Positions 36,961 through 49,105 of a stretch of DNA of 64,000 nucleotides are shown in pieces. The stretch is taken from contig OZ017804.1 of assembly GCA_963969395.1 (NCBI GenBank), forward strand, positions 15,934,001-15,998,000, written 5' to 3'. Both the position numbers and the translations under genes were made by a program. Source of the DNA: Pseudoscleropodium purum. Lineage: Eukaryota > Streptophyta > Bryopsida > Hypnales > Brachytheciaceae. Position 1 is the first letter of the stretch; the number at the start of each line of letters is the position of its first letter. The notes beneath the pieces were generated by a model that was not told the origin of the DNA, searched no databases, and saw nothing but the letters and a program-made list of their open reading frames with translations.

Positions 36961-39887
36961 GACCTTGATAATTACAAGCTTTTGAGCCCCTCAAAATCTT
37001 CTAATGGTATTAGCAATAGAATAAACGACAAACAATGATGTTATTTACAAAACAACACAAAAATGTACACTCTAGCCCTACTATATTAGTTACACAAACA
37101 TCCCAAAAATGTACTCAAACCATGAAAGGACCCCATTGCAAGAACTCTAAAAGTATTTAAAAGAAGAAAAATTGATTAATAAACAAATATTTGATGTAGA
37201 ACAATACACTTACATGAGTAAATAACTAAACAAAATCAAATACTTTTTGAAAAAATACACAAATATCAAACAAAAATTTCTTCTAGTTACTCTAATTAAG
37301 ATACATTCAATATTTAGAAAATGCTATGAATCTCTTATTTAATCTACTTGAAACCTTAAAACATCAATTGCACACTTTGTAATATCTACAAAATAGATTC
37401 ATGGGCCGACTTTTTTTATTTCTTGTCCAAAAATAATATATACAAATCTAGGACAAACCATAATAATGCAGTATAGAAACTACACAAACTCTTCGTGTAT
37501 CAAAGAAAAAACAACATGCCATAACCTACTGAATGCTAGTGAAAAATGACCAACTTCAATACTATATCCCATTCACTATTGAATTATAATTGCATAAATA
37601 TTCTAGCATCATATAATTGTAGAGCTACACATAAACCATACATACTATTAGTATTAAACACCCTCAAAAATGATCTACCACCCACACAACAACAAAATAT
37701 TATAATACAATTTGTGGAATTGACATATGGTCACAATAAGTATATAGGCTAAGTTGTTCCTTCCAAAGAAAACAAATATCAAATACTACTTTAGACATCA
37801 AAAATTGGGGATGGAAAGTTGCACTACTATTAACCATCATAGATGGGATTAGAGGGGTCATCCACAAACAATGCCAAAGTCATTTTAAAACTAGTAATCA
37901 CCCAAAATATAAACAACGCCTAATCATAAGAACAATAAGTTAGAGAAATTCATCACAATGTAGTAAAATAGTTCTAATACATAATACTCACAAAAAAGAG
38001 ACTAGAAAATAACTAATTTTTTTCAAAACAAAACAAAATAAATTTCATTACACTTAGTTCATAATGGAAACCATAGCAACATAATTAGTGACCACACATG
38101 ATTCAAATATAGACCATCAAACCACAAACTCCTTGACCTTTCACAAATATACTCTAGCTTAATGAAGTGCTATCAGCAAAACAAAAGCAATGTAACTCAA
38201 AAGGCATTCAAAAAATTTCATTAAAAAAACATTAAAATCAATAAAAATTGAATGCATAAAGAGTAAACAATAATCATTGGATATGAGACATTGGATACTA
38301 TTAGTTAACTAATTAATTTTAATTATTTGTTACTAGTTTTAAGTCTATGACATAGAGTCTACATCACTTTCTATGTCCTTGACTGAGACCTAGCTACTTG
38401 TCTTGCTTCCAATAAACTTTTCTTTCACAATCGTTTCTAAACTATAATTCTTCTTCTTATGAATTTTTGAAGTCCAACCGCATGTATGCCAAATTATTTT
38501 TTGCATTCATTTTTTCAAATAAGGTAAAATAACCCAATGCCTTCAACCACCCAAGTTTGATATGTATTGGACCCTTCTATAATTTGTATTAGTCACCTAC
38601 CCATCACCACAATCTTATTAACCATTTAGCATCATGGCAATGCACTTGGCATGAAGTCACATTAGTGTGTGGTTTAGTATAGGTCTCACCAAGTCAATCT
38701 ATTGCCCTTCTAAAGGGTTAATGTCAAAATTGCCCCCTATTTTAAGTTGCTTAAATTTTGTATTTCATCATGTCCCCTACCTAATTTGGAATCTCTCATT
38801 AGGAAAAAAAATGAGGCCATGGGAGGGCTGTGAGTTTGGAGGGAATGATTTCAAGTGCCAACCTGTTGGTTGCCCGTGTACAATGTCCAATGTTTGAGTT
38901 CGCACTACTGGTACTAGTACAACTTTGGAAAATGTGAAGATAGTTTGCCAAAAATTTGGAAAATTCATTAAAAATCTATTGGGCGAAGTACCAACTCATC
39001 ATTTAGACATTTATATTCGAGCCAATTTTCAAAGGCAAAATGAAGAAATTTAATCATTGATGCATAGTGAGATTAAAGTGTAGAGAGGTCAATTTTATAA
39101 TGAAATCCATTGTCCATTTTGAATCTTCAAAAGGCATGGGATAGATTGAAGGTGAGTTTGATTGCTCATTGTCAAAACATAGGTTAAGCTCTTACTAATC
39201 CTACATATCCTACATGGGTTGCTTTTCCTCCTACCACCCCACTTGTAATGCGACTCATTTTCAAGGTGACTCTTTCTCAATTAGATGGATTTTAAAACAA
39301 TTTTTTTCAATCTAAATTGTAGATATTGTATGTTAAATGCCGAATATGATTTATAATTTTCACTTTAAGTGTAAAATTCCTGAAAATTAAATAATGAAGT
39401 GCCAAACTGTATTTTTGAGCTTTAATTCATTATTCGGCACCAAAGTGCCGTAATTGCTATCTAAGTACAATGGTCATCAAAATGGGAAAAGAACTAAGTT
39501 TGCAATTTCGTCTAGATAGTCCATTCCTAAGCCCAATCATGCGCTACCCGCCCATCAAACTAAATGGATATAGGGGAATAGTACACTTCTAAAAAACATT
39601 GGCGATGGTGGACAAATCTTCTTAACAACCTTCTATGAGGTTGAAACTTTTTGTAATGAATTGCAAATATGAATTAAGAATTTACAAAATTTCATCATAT
39701 GTGGCAAATGAAAAAATTCGGAATTTTCTACAAGGGTAAGACACAAGGCAATAGGGGGGCCAATCCTCCTTGGCCGTCTAACATGTAAGGTAACAAGGGT
39801 TGAAATCACATAGGTTGTAAAATTGCCCACCTTATTCAAATGTGCACAACTTTTACATGCAATTATTTCATAGCCTTCAGTGATGTA
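36961..39887. other. AT-rich intergenic DNA; no gene
   Basis: No convincing coding sequence. The small frames at 37546-37752 and 38667-38897 are composition-driven. Confidence 0.5.
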
Positions 39888-40130
39888 CAAATATTGTACA
39901 TTTTAGGGGGTGAACGATTTTAGAGCCCTATGCCACTTCAACTTCAAAATTTCATAACTAATTTCAAAAAGCTCCAAAAAAAATATGAAACAACTTGTGT
40001 TAGATGCCAATTCCTCTTGTCTTTCAAAAAAAATTTACTGAAAAAATATTTCAAGACGTTTCACCTCTCCAAAATTTAGTTTCAGCTCTTAGGTGGCAAT
40101 TTCTGAACCTATTACCTTAGAGTCTTGGAA
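39888..40130 (+). repeat. Dispersed repeat R2, copy 2
   Basis: Matches 16085-16345 in the same orientation: ATGAAACAACTTGTGTTAGA, GCCAATTCC, AAAAAATTTACTGA, ATATTTCAAGA, and GCTCTTAGGTGG against GCTCTTAAATGG. Confidence 0.65.
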
Positions 40131-42065
40131 AACTACTCGAAGAGAGAATAACTCATGTTCAGTGAATCACGAAAAATGAGGACCATGTGTCATGGCCTTA
40201 GGGTATGCATGCAGTACTTTAGCCAACATTAATCCCAAAAACAATAACAAAAATGACTCTCAGTATCTGTTATACTTGAGCCACCCTACTGACTGGCCAT
40301 GAGGTGCTAGTTGGTTTTGGGTGGCTCTACCCTTAAAGTAGACAAACCCATACTCATCCCTTTAAGAATTTGTGCCTCATGTACCAATGGTGCACATTTG
40401 CTTTCTAGAATGTACTCCATTAATACATGGGAGATGGAATTGGGTACCGAGTGGGAATGGGTGCGTCTCCCTTAGCACTGTTGTTGACTTTTGTTGACTG
40501 CATTGCATTACAAAACTAAGATAGTGCTGCACATGATCCAAAAAAAGAGCATCCACACAGTTGTCCATTTGTTGAATATTCAGATGTGGCTAGTCTACAG
40601 GTAGCTGATGGAGCATGGAACACATGCCATAGAATCCCAGGGCTCTTTTTTTTTATGGATGAAATAGTGCAAACTATTGCACCAGAAAAAAATAATATGG
40701 ATAATGGAAATATGGCAACAAACTAACCGTGAAGTTTTTCACTAGAAATCTTCAAATTATAAAAAAACAAACTTGAATGAAATCACTGGATTTTGTGAAT
40801 GGAAATAGAATTGTAGACATGTGATATGTGCTACTGTGATATTTTCTATTCAATGGATGGATGAATTTTGAAATTTAAAGCAACGCTTTTGATATTTTAT
40901 CAATTATCACTTTGGGTATTTCATAAAAAAATGAAGAAAAGCAAACCATAATGTTATATCATCGGTATCAGGTTTCCTAATTGAAGATAAGGAAATCCTT
41001 TAGTTTTCTTCCTTATCATTCTTCAATTTAACCACCAATGAACTAGGGGTAGTCCATATTTTTAAAATTGTGAAGATGCATTTTAAAAATGCAATGTAGA
41101 AGAATAATTTAATGATGACTCTCAAAAAATAGTTGTAAAATATCCATATGGATCAATGGATCAACTGTAATATATATAGTCCAATATTTTTCAATAATAT
41201 TTGAAGCCAAACATTCTGAAAACTCCTTCAAAAATTGATTATAGATTGAATATTGGTGATTTTTATTAAAAAAAAGTTTTCCTTCAAGTTTAGAATGTTA
41301 AGTTCTGATCATAATAATTTTGAAGATTTTTTTTCAAGACATTTTTGAAGGGTCATTTTTTGAATCCCAAAAGTTATTTTTTAAGGTTGGAACTACTAGT
41401 ATCTTTTGATTTATAGAATCTTTCCAAATTAAAACCTTTAGAATCTATATTGCACAAACACTAAAGAATAACACAAGGATCTAAAAAAATGATGAATGGA
41501 AAAATACATTTTTGTGTGCTTAGGATGTGTTTGCATTCATCCATTGTTCAAAATTTGATTGCTTGGTCATATATAGTTTAAATGCACATAACTTTGAAAC
41601 CTTATCAAAATTCAAATTTTGGTGTTGTAGGCTAGAACTATGAAGTGATTGATCAACACAAATAGAGAATATAACTTAATTTGAACGTGTTCACACTTAT
41701 ATGATATTTGATATACGGGGAATTTTGTAACAACATAAATAATTATTGGATCACAGGTTGAATCTTTTGATGAAGTATAGTTTTCATCTATAAAAAAATC
41801 ATTGACATTTTATACCAAGTGTTTTCCTTTTTGCCTTCAACAATATACATCATTGATTTCCTAGAAGCTCTTAATTAGATATAAAAGTGATTCTATAGAA
41901 AATCAATGCTAGTTAAAAGTAATATCCAATAATAAGATTGAACTTAATCTATTGTACAAAATGATATATCACAAATGATACATTCTTTAGAAAAATGCAA
42001 ATATTTTAAGTATTACTACTTGTGAAGAGAATAACTATTATTGAAATTTTAACAAAATACCTATC
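40131..42065. other. AT-rich intergenic DNA; no gene
   Basis: Nothing recognised on either strand. Confidence 0.5.
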
Positions 42066-42325
42066 TATAAGGTTGCGAGTTCCATGAGTTCTTGAACTAT
42101 GGGAACTCGACCATTGTATTTAGATGACATGGCACAACAATTGCCACATCATTTTTTATTTTATTTTTAAATTAATTAATTTTTTTCATTAAAAAATTTT
42201 CATTTAATTTTTCTTCTTCTTCGAAATTTTTTTTGATAGTGGTCATTCCCTAATTGTTGGGGAACAATGCCCAAAATGGGCCCTCTTGGCCTTCCTAGCC
42301 CTCCAAAAATCTTCTAATGAATAGA
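42066..42325 (+). repeat. Dispersed repeat R4, copy 2
   Basis: GACATGGCACAACAATTGCC, an A/T-rich spacer, then CATTCCCTAATTGTTGGGGA, GCCCAAAATGGGCCC and ATCTTCTAATG, in the same order as R4 copies 1 and 3. Confidence 0.6.
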
Positions 42326-43369
42326 AGAACTTGAGGCTTTCCCAAAGCCCCTAGTTTGTTAAGGTTGCCAAATACTATAATATTGGATGCATTGGCATAA
42401 GTCATTTGAACACTTGATTGCGACAAAGATTTTCATCAAGCCCAATATGTCATAAACTATTGAATAGTGCCTTATATAAAATATCCATATGGTTCAAAAA
42501 TTAAAAGATATAGAAAATCCTTTTAAGTATTGAGTTACTATGATTTTAAGAATAGTAGTAACTATATTGAGAACATTAGAAATGTAAAGAACAAAGAATA
42601 AAGTGAGGGATCCACATGTGCAATGCATTCTTTGTCAATGGAATGAAGTAGGTTGGAAACTAGAAAAACTTCCAATAGCAAGTTCTATTATTTAGCTTGT
42701 TAATTTTGTAATTGGTCCACACATTTCTTTCTTTCTTTCTGGAATATTTTTAATTATTTTTGAAATACAAAAGAACTATTTTCTTTACATTGACCATCGT
42801 GGATGGCACCTATGTCGAATGAATGTGTAACAAGTGTAACAACATTCAATGATAGTGTGGCAAGTATATAGGATATTTTAGAATGATATTTCTAGTGAAC
42901 TCTACATAATATATATAGTATACAGGTTTGAGTGTACTTGAAAGGTCCACATAAAACAAGGAAAATATAATCTCATGATTTGAAGATTTTCGGTGGTGGG
43001 GTGTGTGTTTGCACCTCCATCCGCTCACAGCCGATTTGCACCTTTCTTTTTTGTACTGACATACTACTGCTTGCAAGGTCCAACATGATCAGAATTTTGC
43101 AGTGTATTTTGCAGGCCAGCTGTCGCGTTGCTACTGCTCACAAAAATAAAAGCTTGGTTTGCATGGGAAGCCCTTTTTTTCTTCTTCTTTCAGCACTGCT
43201 TTACATGCAGGAATCCTTTTCATGTACCACACTGAAGGATAAATTCAAGCTTATTGACAAGTCTCCATGGTGATGACCAGCCTCCTCCACGGTGCGCATG
43301 AGACTCTCATGTGCTGAAAAATTAATACAATTTCACTGGCACCTGCAAAACGTGGCACTGACTTAGAAC
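42326..43369. other. Intergenic DNA; no gene
   Basis: AT-rich. The frame at 42980-43273 shows no domain signals. Confidence 0.5.
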
Positions 43370-43740
43370 CACCATCATCACTCGGTGTACATCTCCAAAA
43401 TCAATCATGTACCTATGTGGAAGAAAATAGTTTAGAATCTCTTGAAAAGGAAAAACTTGTGATTCTTCATAATTTTTGCATATGGTATCGAGATGTAAGG
43501 CAGATGCTTCCAAAACCGTCCCTTTTTGCTACTGAGCCTATTTGCTATCATTAAACTGGTCACATTTTTATATGTTCTTGTTGGCAAGTGAAAGGAGGTT
43601 CCAACACACTAAAGACTATGGCAATTGGATAATATATGCAATAGTTATTAAGGAACAAAGTTTAGTTTCAAAAGCGTTTCTTCTACATAGGTACAAAACT
43701 AACTTTGGAGATGTACACATAGTATAGATGGCGGTTTAAG
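43370..43740. repeat. Inverted pair of dispersed repeat R3 (copies 2 and 3)
   Basis: A plus-strand copy at about 43370-43530 is followed by a reversed copy at about 43560-43740. Shared landmarks are GTGTACATCTCCAAAATCAA with the complement of TTTGGAGATGTACACATAGT, and TTTGCATATGGTAT with the complement of ATATATGCAATAG. A third copy at 44104-44285 is again on the plus strand. Confidence 0.65.
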
Positions 43741-44051
43741 GTTAGTGACACATTTGGGTGTACCTACCTTAATGTTATTCTCATATGTAGTGAAATATTG
43801 CAATACTTTCATGGATATGTATAGTAGAACCACCCATTACCAACTAGGGACCCATACCAAACTTGTATGGTTGAAAATAGTTGCAACCAAGGCCACAACA
43901 AATTTCCAATTAAAGTGTAGAATGTGTGTTTCCTCCTTTTCAAAGTTGGGACTAATCAAGTCATGGAAATTTACATTGCCTTATACTGCTCTAGAATATA
44001 TGAGAAATCCCCGAAGTGGTTGACCATAGGTGGTTCTACCATGGAGAAGCG

Positions 44052-44071
44052 CCCCCCCCCCCCCCCCCCCC
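44052..44071. repeat. Poly-C run
   Basis: About 20 consecutive C residues just before repeat R3 copy 4. The exact length may be a sequencing artefact. Confidence 0.9.
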
Positions 44072-44103
44072 TCAAATGCACTCTCCCTTTCTGAAATGTG
44101 CCA

Positions 44104-44285
44104 TTGATTTAAAATTGTCATCATCACTCCGTGTACATCTCCAAAATTAATATGTATCTATGTGAAAGAAACGATTGCAGAATTTCTTTCACATCTTTTT
44201 CGACCCTTCATAACTTTTGCATATGGTACCCAAATGTAGTGTTCTATGGTGCATTCAAATCTCCTTTCACTTGCCGACCGACGAG
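44104..44285 (+). repeat. Dispersed repeat R3, copy 4
   Basis: TCATCATCACTCCGTGTACA, then CTCCAAAATTAATATG, GAAACGATTGCAGAATTTCT, TTTTGCATATGGTACC and CACTTGCCGACCGACGAG, collinear with the copies at 18.4 and 43.4 kb. Confidence 0.65.
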
Positions 44286-45207
44286 AAGGGGGTGCCCACC
44301 TTATCTCTCCTTCACTTCCAGGGAGCCAGCACCACTCCCAGTAAGAGCAACTTGAGATCACATGAGCTTATCAGTTACACACGTGAATCACAAGAAGTGT
44401 GTTTGGTCCACAATATGTGCAGGTATGCTGTACAGAACTGACCTAGTTCCAGAAGAAACAAAACAAAAAACAATCATAGCCCATGCCAGAATTCAGTTGC
44501 CACCCTCCATTGAAACTGGCCTCCATCCAACAAACCTCTTTACTTTTGCTGAGCGAAATTCAATTTCATCTTCTTTCCAACTAAAAAAACAACTTTGGTG
44601 GGGATCATGAATGATAAGCAATTGCACTACAAGAGGCTCAGTCTGTCTGTCCTTGTAACTTTGGCGTGCTTTTTGAGTAAGGTAGCCACTCAAACTTCTT
44701 TAAGGTAAACAAGCTCGGATCAAGGCAAAGACTCCTTCCCTTCGGGAACATTCAAGAAACATGCTTTTTTTGGGGGTTGGGGGTTGGGGTTGGGGTTCAC
44801 AATCAAGGACACCTCATATGGGACCGCGTTTTTTTTAATAAATAAATCATCTTTCTTTCTCTCAACTCTATCATGAAAATTGATATGACAAAGTTAGGAA
44901 CTAGAGAGGTATCCGAAGTCGCACTCGCAACCTATGTCCTGTCAATAACAGAACTAACACAACAGACTCGACATGCATGTGGGAGAATCCATCAAAAAAG
45001 CCTTTGATGCAATTCTTCATGGGGCAAAGAAAAGAGACGGCGCCCATAGCAAACAAAAGTGACAGAATCACTGACTGATTGCAAAGTCCTGCTGAGATCG
45101 TGATGGAGAAGTGATCGAGGGCAAGCCCATGAGTGCACAAAAGTAGATTGCAGAATTTTATTTTTAAATGGACTAAAAAGTAGATTATTGAAACTATATT
45201 GTTTTAG
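44286..45207. other. Intergenic DNA; no gene
   Basis: Slightly less AT-rich than its surroundings. It contains a G/T-rich tract at about 44768-44800 and short frames without recognisable products. Confidence 0.5.
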
Positions 45208-45470
45208 TTAACCCCTAAAGTTCCTCATTACATTTTCATGAAAACTGCTCAAAAAGTTGTCATTTCCAATGCAAGAATAAAAAAAAAATTAATGAATTTT
45301 AGACATATGTAACTATTGGATCTTGTAGTAAGGTAGTTGAATAAAGTATAATTTTTTTTTGAAAAGTTTGACCATGTGGATTAAAAGATATTAATGTTTT
45401 AGCTTACCAAAATGCTTTTGGGGAAGGTAGAAAAATGCGGGCAATTGCACTTTAGATGGACTTATTGACC
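45208..45470 (-). mobile_element. TIR element end fragment, copy F
   Basis: Begins TTAACCCCTAAAGTTCCTCA and follows the first 200-260 bp of copies B and D (TGTCATTTCCAATGCAAGAA; ATCTTGTAGTAAGGTAGTTG), then loses similarity. Truncated. Confidence 0.55.
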
Positions 45471-46732
45471 CTTATAATTTTCCATATCACTTGTGCAACT
45501 TCATATTCTTTACCTACAACAAGTAAAGTACATAGTGATAGTGCTTGTCAAAATTTTTATGCTCAATTTAAGGTTGTCTTAGTACATTAACCCCATTCAT
45601 AATTCCATTAGCCCATATTTGTCCTTGCTAAAGTAGAGGTCCCAAATGTGATTTTCTATACATGCTTGAAGCTGCCAAAAGAGTTTCTAAATTAGCAAAA
45701 AGAAATTTGAACTTATCCCTCAAGTACTCAAATTAGAGATTGCTTTTGAAAAATCATTAAAAATTTTCCAGAATATCTATCATTGATTCATGTAGAAATG
45801 TAAGAGAGAGAATCAATAAGCCCTTGATCCATTGGATATTGGTTCATTGTCATTATGAACTAACATTTTATTCAGGTAGGCCTTTTATGAAGACTGGAAT
45901 TTTTATTTATCTAAGAGAGAGAATGACCTTCAATATATGTTTTCAAGTTGGTACAAATTAAATTTTAATTTATTTTGGGTCCCACCTAAAGCCTCAAAAA
46001 GATCTTGAAGACAATGACAATGACAAAGTGGCAACTCAGGTGCTAAAGGTTGTACAAATGCAACATTCAACATTTATTATCCATCAATGGATGGGTGAAT
46101 ACTTGAGAATATAATCCATACAATATGGCAATATGCGTTGCATTGATGATGCTCAAAATTAGGGCTTAGCACCATATAATCTACATTTTTGTGTCAACAA
46201 TTTGTTTTAGAATGAATTTTGCAAAATTTAGTCACACTTTCATCTTTATGTAAACTTGCATTCCTTGGCTTATTGTGTACATACATTGTACTCTATTTCC
46301 ATTGTCCAAAGCCTAAAGTTAAATATTATTGTGTTTATATAACAAAATTTCTAATGTACTTACTTCTACTGATAGTAATCTCAAATTCTAATTCCTCATT
46401 GATAAAAAAATAATAACACAATTCTCATGCCATTTACCACTATGTTTATGATGATGTTCTAAATTTTGGCTTGAACCATGTAATTCACATCCCTTGTATG
46501 TTATCTTATCACCTTTTTTGTTATTGTAAAAATAGAAAATGGACCCATTTGATTCAAAAAAATAATCATATTTAGTCTCATGAGTGATTGATTTCTTGCT
46601 TCAGAACATTGCAAGCTATTGGATGGCTAGGTAGTTGTTTGGAATTGTTTGGAGTTGTTTTATAAGTTGTTCGGAGTTGGGAAGGTGGGCAAGGGTGGGC
46701 GACTTTCATTAGAAGATTTTTTGTTGCTTTGG
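45471..46732. other. AT-rich intergenic DNA; no gene
   Basis: Nothing recognised. Confidence 0.5.
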
Positions 46733-46960
46733 AGGGCTGCAAGTTCTTTGAGGTTTTTAGACCCTAGGAACTTGTTGCACTTGTTGCTTGATGTGGCACA
46801 ACAATAGCCACATCATTAAAAAAGTTTTGTTTTCAATTTTTTTTTAAATTAAAAAATTAAAAAATTCAATAGTAGTTGTTCCCTAGTTGCTGGGGGAACA
46901 ACGATGGAAACAACCCTCAAATAGCCCTCCCAGTACCTCAAAAATCCTTTAATATTATAG
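46733..46960 (+). repeat. Dispersed repeat R4, copy 3
   Basis: Contains GATGTGGCACAACAATAGCC, an A/T-rich spacer and TTGTTCCCTAGTTGCTGGGG, collinear with 42066-42325. Confidence 0.6.
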
Positions 46961-47545
46961 ACCTCAAAAACAAATTTATAGTTGACCTTCTATGTCATAA
47001 ATTGAGGGTCTCTTTTCTTGAGTATGTGTGCAAATGCTCTTACCATCTTCCACACCTTGTATGAACATTTTGTCTTTCACATTTTTTGTTAATGTAGAAA
47101 TAGAAAAGGCACCTACTTGATCCAAAAATTGAATCATATTTAGTTTTATGAGAGATTGATTTCCTGCTTCAATGCAATGTAAGCTATTGGGTGGCACCAA
47201 ATAAATGGTTGGAGTTGGAAGGGTGGCAAGGATAGGTGGTTTTCTATAGAACTCAAAAATAAATTTATAGTGGACTTTCTATGTCATAAATTGAAGGCTA
47301 CTTTTCTTGAGTATAGGTGTAGATGCTCATACCACCTTCCACACCTTGTATAAACACCTAAGAACAAATTTATAGTGGATTTTTTATGTCACAAATTGAG
47401 GGTCACTTTCAAGGGTGGCTAAGGGTGTTTGCCTTTCTATAGAACTCAAAAACAAATTTACAGTAGACCTTCTTTGTGATAAATTGAGGTTCACTTTCAG
47501 TCTTGAATATGGATGCTAATGCTCTTACCACCTTCTACTTGTATT
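46961..47545 (+). repeat. Degenerate tandem array, unit about 130-280 bp
   Basis: Four worn units share CTCAAAAACAAATTTATAGT, GACCTTCTATGTCATAAATTG, CTTTTCTTGAGTAT and TGCTCTTACCACCTTC. Starts are near 46965, 47248, 47368 and 47446; the second to fourth units are internally shortened. Non-coding. Confidence 0.65.
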
Positions 47546-48336
47546 TATTTCTTATTTTTTTTTGAAACGATTGGAATTCCATTGCACAAGCGACAAAACA
47601 AACAGCCAAGCCAAACGGCTGGTCAAACAAGGATTCCACCTTGCATTTCACATTCTCACATTTTTTTTGTAGCTACCGTGGTGACTTCTATTTTAGCAGG
47701 GGTTTAGCTAAATTTAGCCACACTTGCCCCCCTTCCGCTGACTTCTCCTCCCCAGTTGGCCCTGCTGTCAATCCCCGGCCCCAGTTGCTAAATCTGGCGC
47801 ATTTTGTCTCGAAGCACTTCCACTCTCGTCCCGCTCTCTCTCCCGCCCTTCTTCCCTTTCGTTTGGTTCACTTGCGGTCGATGGATGTGCCCATGCCGCA
47901 GCGATTGCAGCATCCATGGAGCTCGCAATTCGGGGACACCAGCTTGGAATGGAAGCCCCAAAGCTCCCTGAAGCAGGCCCGGAAGAGAGCTATCCCTGAT
48001 TCCCGGCAACAAAACACCGGTGCAAAACTACCCCTCGAAATCCACGTGCTCGCAGCTTTTCTTCATCCACCGCTGGCTGGCACCAATCCTGCTTGACGAG
48101 ACTTGATGAGAGTACATCGTCCTGTTATCGGGGGCTTGCTCGTTTTGGGCGAAGAGAGACGTTGTAAGTTAGCAACGCAGGAGACGATGCTCTTGCTGGG
48201 CTCGCGGGGAGGAAATCAGGCGAGAGCCTGTCCTCACGAAGGGCCGTGAGCAGCTAGCTCCTGGTGGTTGCAGATCTGTGGGGAGTGCGAACGGAAGCAC
48301 ATTCTTCTGATTCGGGGGGACCAGTGTTCGTGAGGT
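47546..48336 (+). other. GC-richer upstream region of the MEB-like gene; short ORF of unknown status
   Basis: GC content rises sharply at about 47.7 kb. An open frame reaching 48096 has its first ATG at 47881 (71 codons, MDVPMPQRLQHPWSS...). I recognise no family. It may be leader sequence of the downstream gene, an upstream exon, or chance. Confidence 0.3.
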
Positions 48337-48870
48337 CTCACAGTTTCATTGTGGTTGTGGAGGTGAGAGATTCTTGGGGCGGGAAGGGAAGTATCGAAGT
48401 GAGGAGTGTTAGTGAGCTCTCAAGTTTTTGATTGTGGTGAAAACTTTGGACTAGGGATTGGCGAAGAGATCTGTAGGAGTGAGCTTTTGAATTTTCGTTG
48501 TAGTTGTGGAGGTGAGAGATTGTGAGTGTGTGTGTGTGTGAGAGAGAGAGCGCGCACATCGAAGTGGCGAGTGTTTAGCAAGCTCTCCCAGTTTGATTGT
48601 GTTTTTTGAGGTGGGAGATTTGGAGTGGAAAATGGCGAAGTGATCTGTGGTATCGAGGTTTTGAATTTTGGTTGTGGTTGTTGAAGTTAGAGATTTGGGG
48701 TGGGGAGTTTCGAAGTGACGTGTATTGAAGTGACGAGTATTAGCAAGCTCTCAAGTTTTTGATTGTGGTTGTTGAGGTGGAAGATTTGCGGTAGGGAATG
48801 GTGAAGTGATCTGTAGCTGCGAGGTTTTGAATTTGGTTGTGGTCGATGAGGTGAGAGGTTCGGGGGAGGA
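48337..48870 (+). repeat. About 170-bp tandem array in the presumed 5' leader of the MEB-like gene
   Basis: Four diverged units start near 48337, 48481, 48655 and 48821. Each contains TTTTGAATTTTGGTTGTGGT-like sequence, a GAGGTGAGAGAT block, GGCGAAGTGATCTGT and AGCAAGCTCTCAAGTTT. A GT/GA microsatellite (about 48523-48551) sits inside the second unit. There are no long ORFs. Confidence 0.75.
48523..48551. repeat. (GT)n(GA)n microsatellite
   Basis: GTGTGTGTGTGTGTG followed by GAGAGAGAGAG in the second unit of the 170-bp array. Confidence 0.9.
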
Positions 48871-49105
48871 CGTAGATCTCTTGACGGGAGGTTTCCCTAC
48901 ATTGCGAAGGTTTGATGTGGCAGTCGTGTTTTGGTTATCAATGTCGCTCTTTCTGGGTGGTAAACCTTTTCAGGGGTTTACGTTCTTTGAAGTGGACTCT
49001 AGAACGGAGAGATATTAATCTAGTGAGTGTGCAGGAATCGACTGACGTGTGTAAGAATTTTGGTTTGTGATTGTGGATCCAGACGGATATTCTATGTAGA
49101 AAGAA

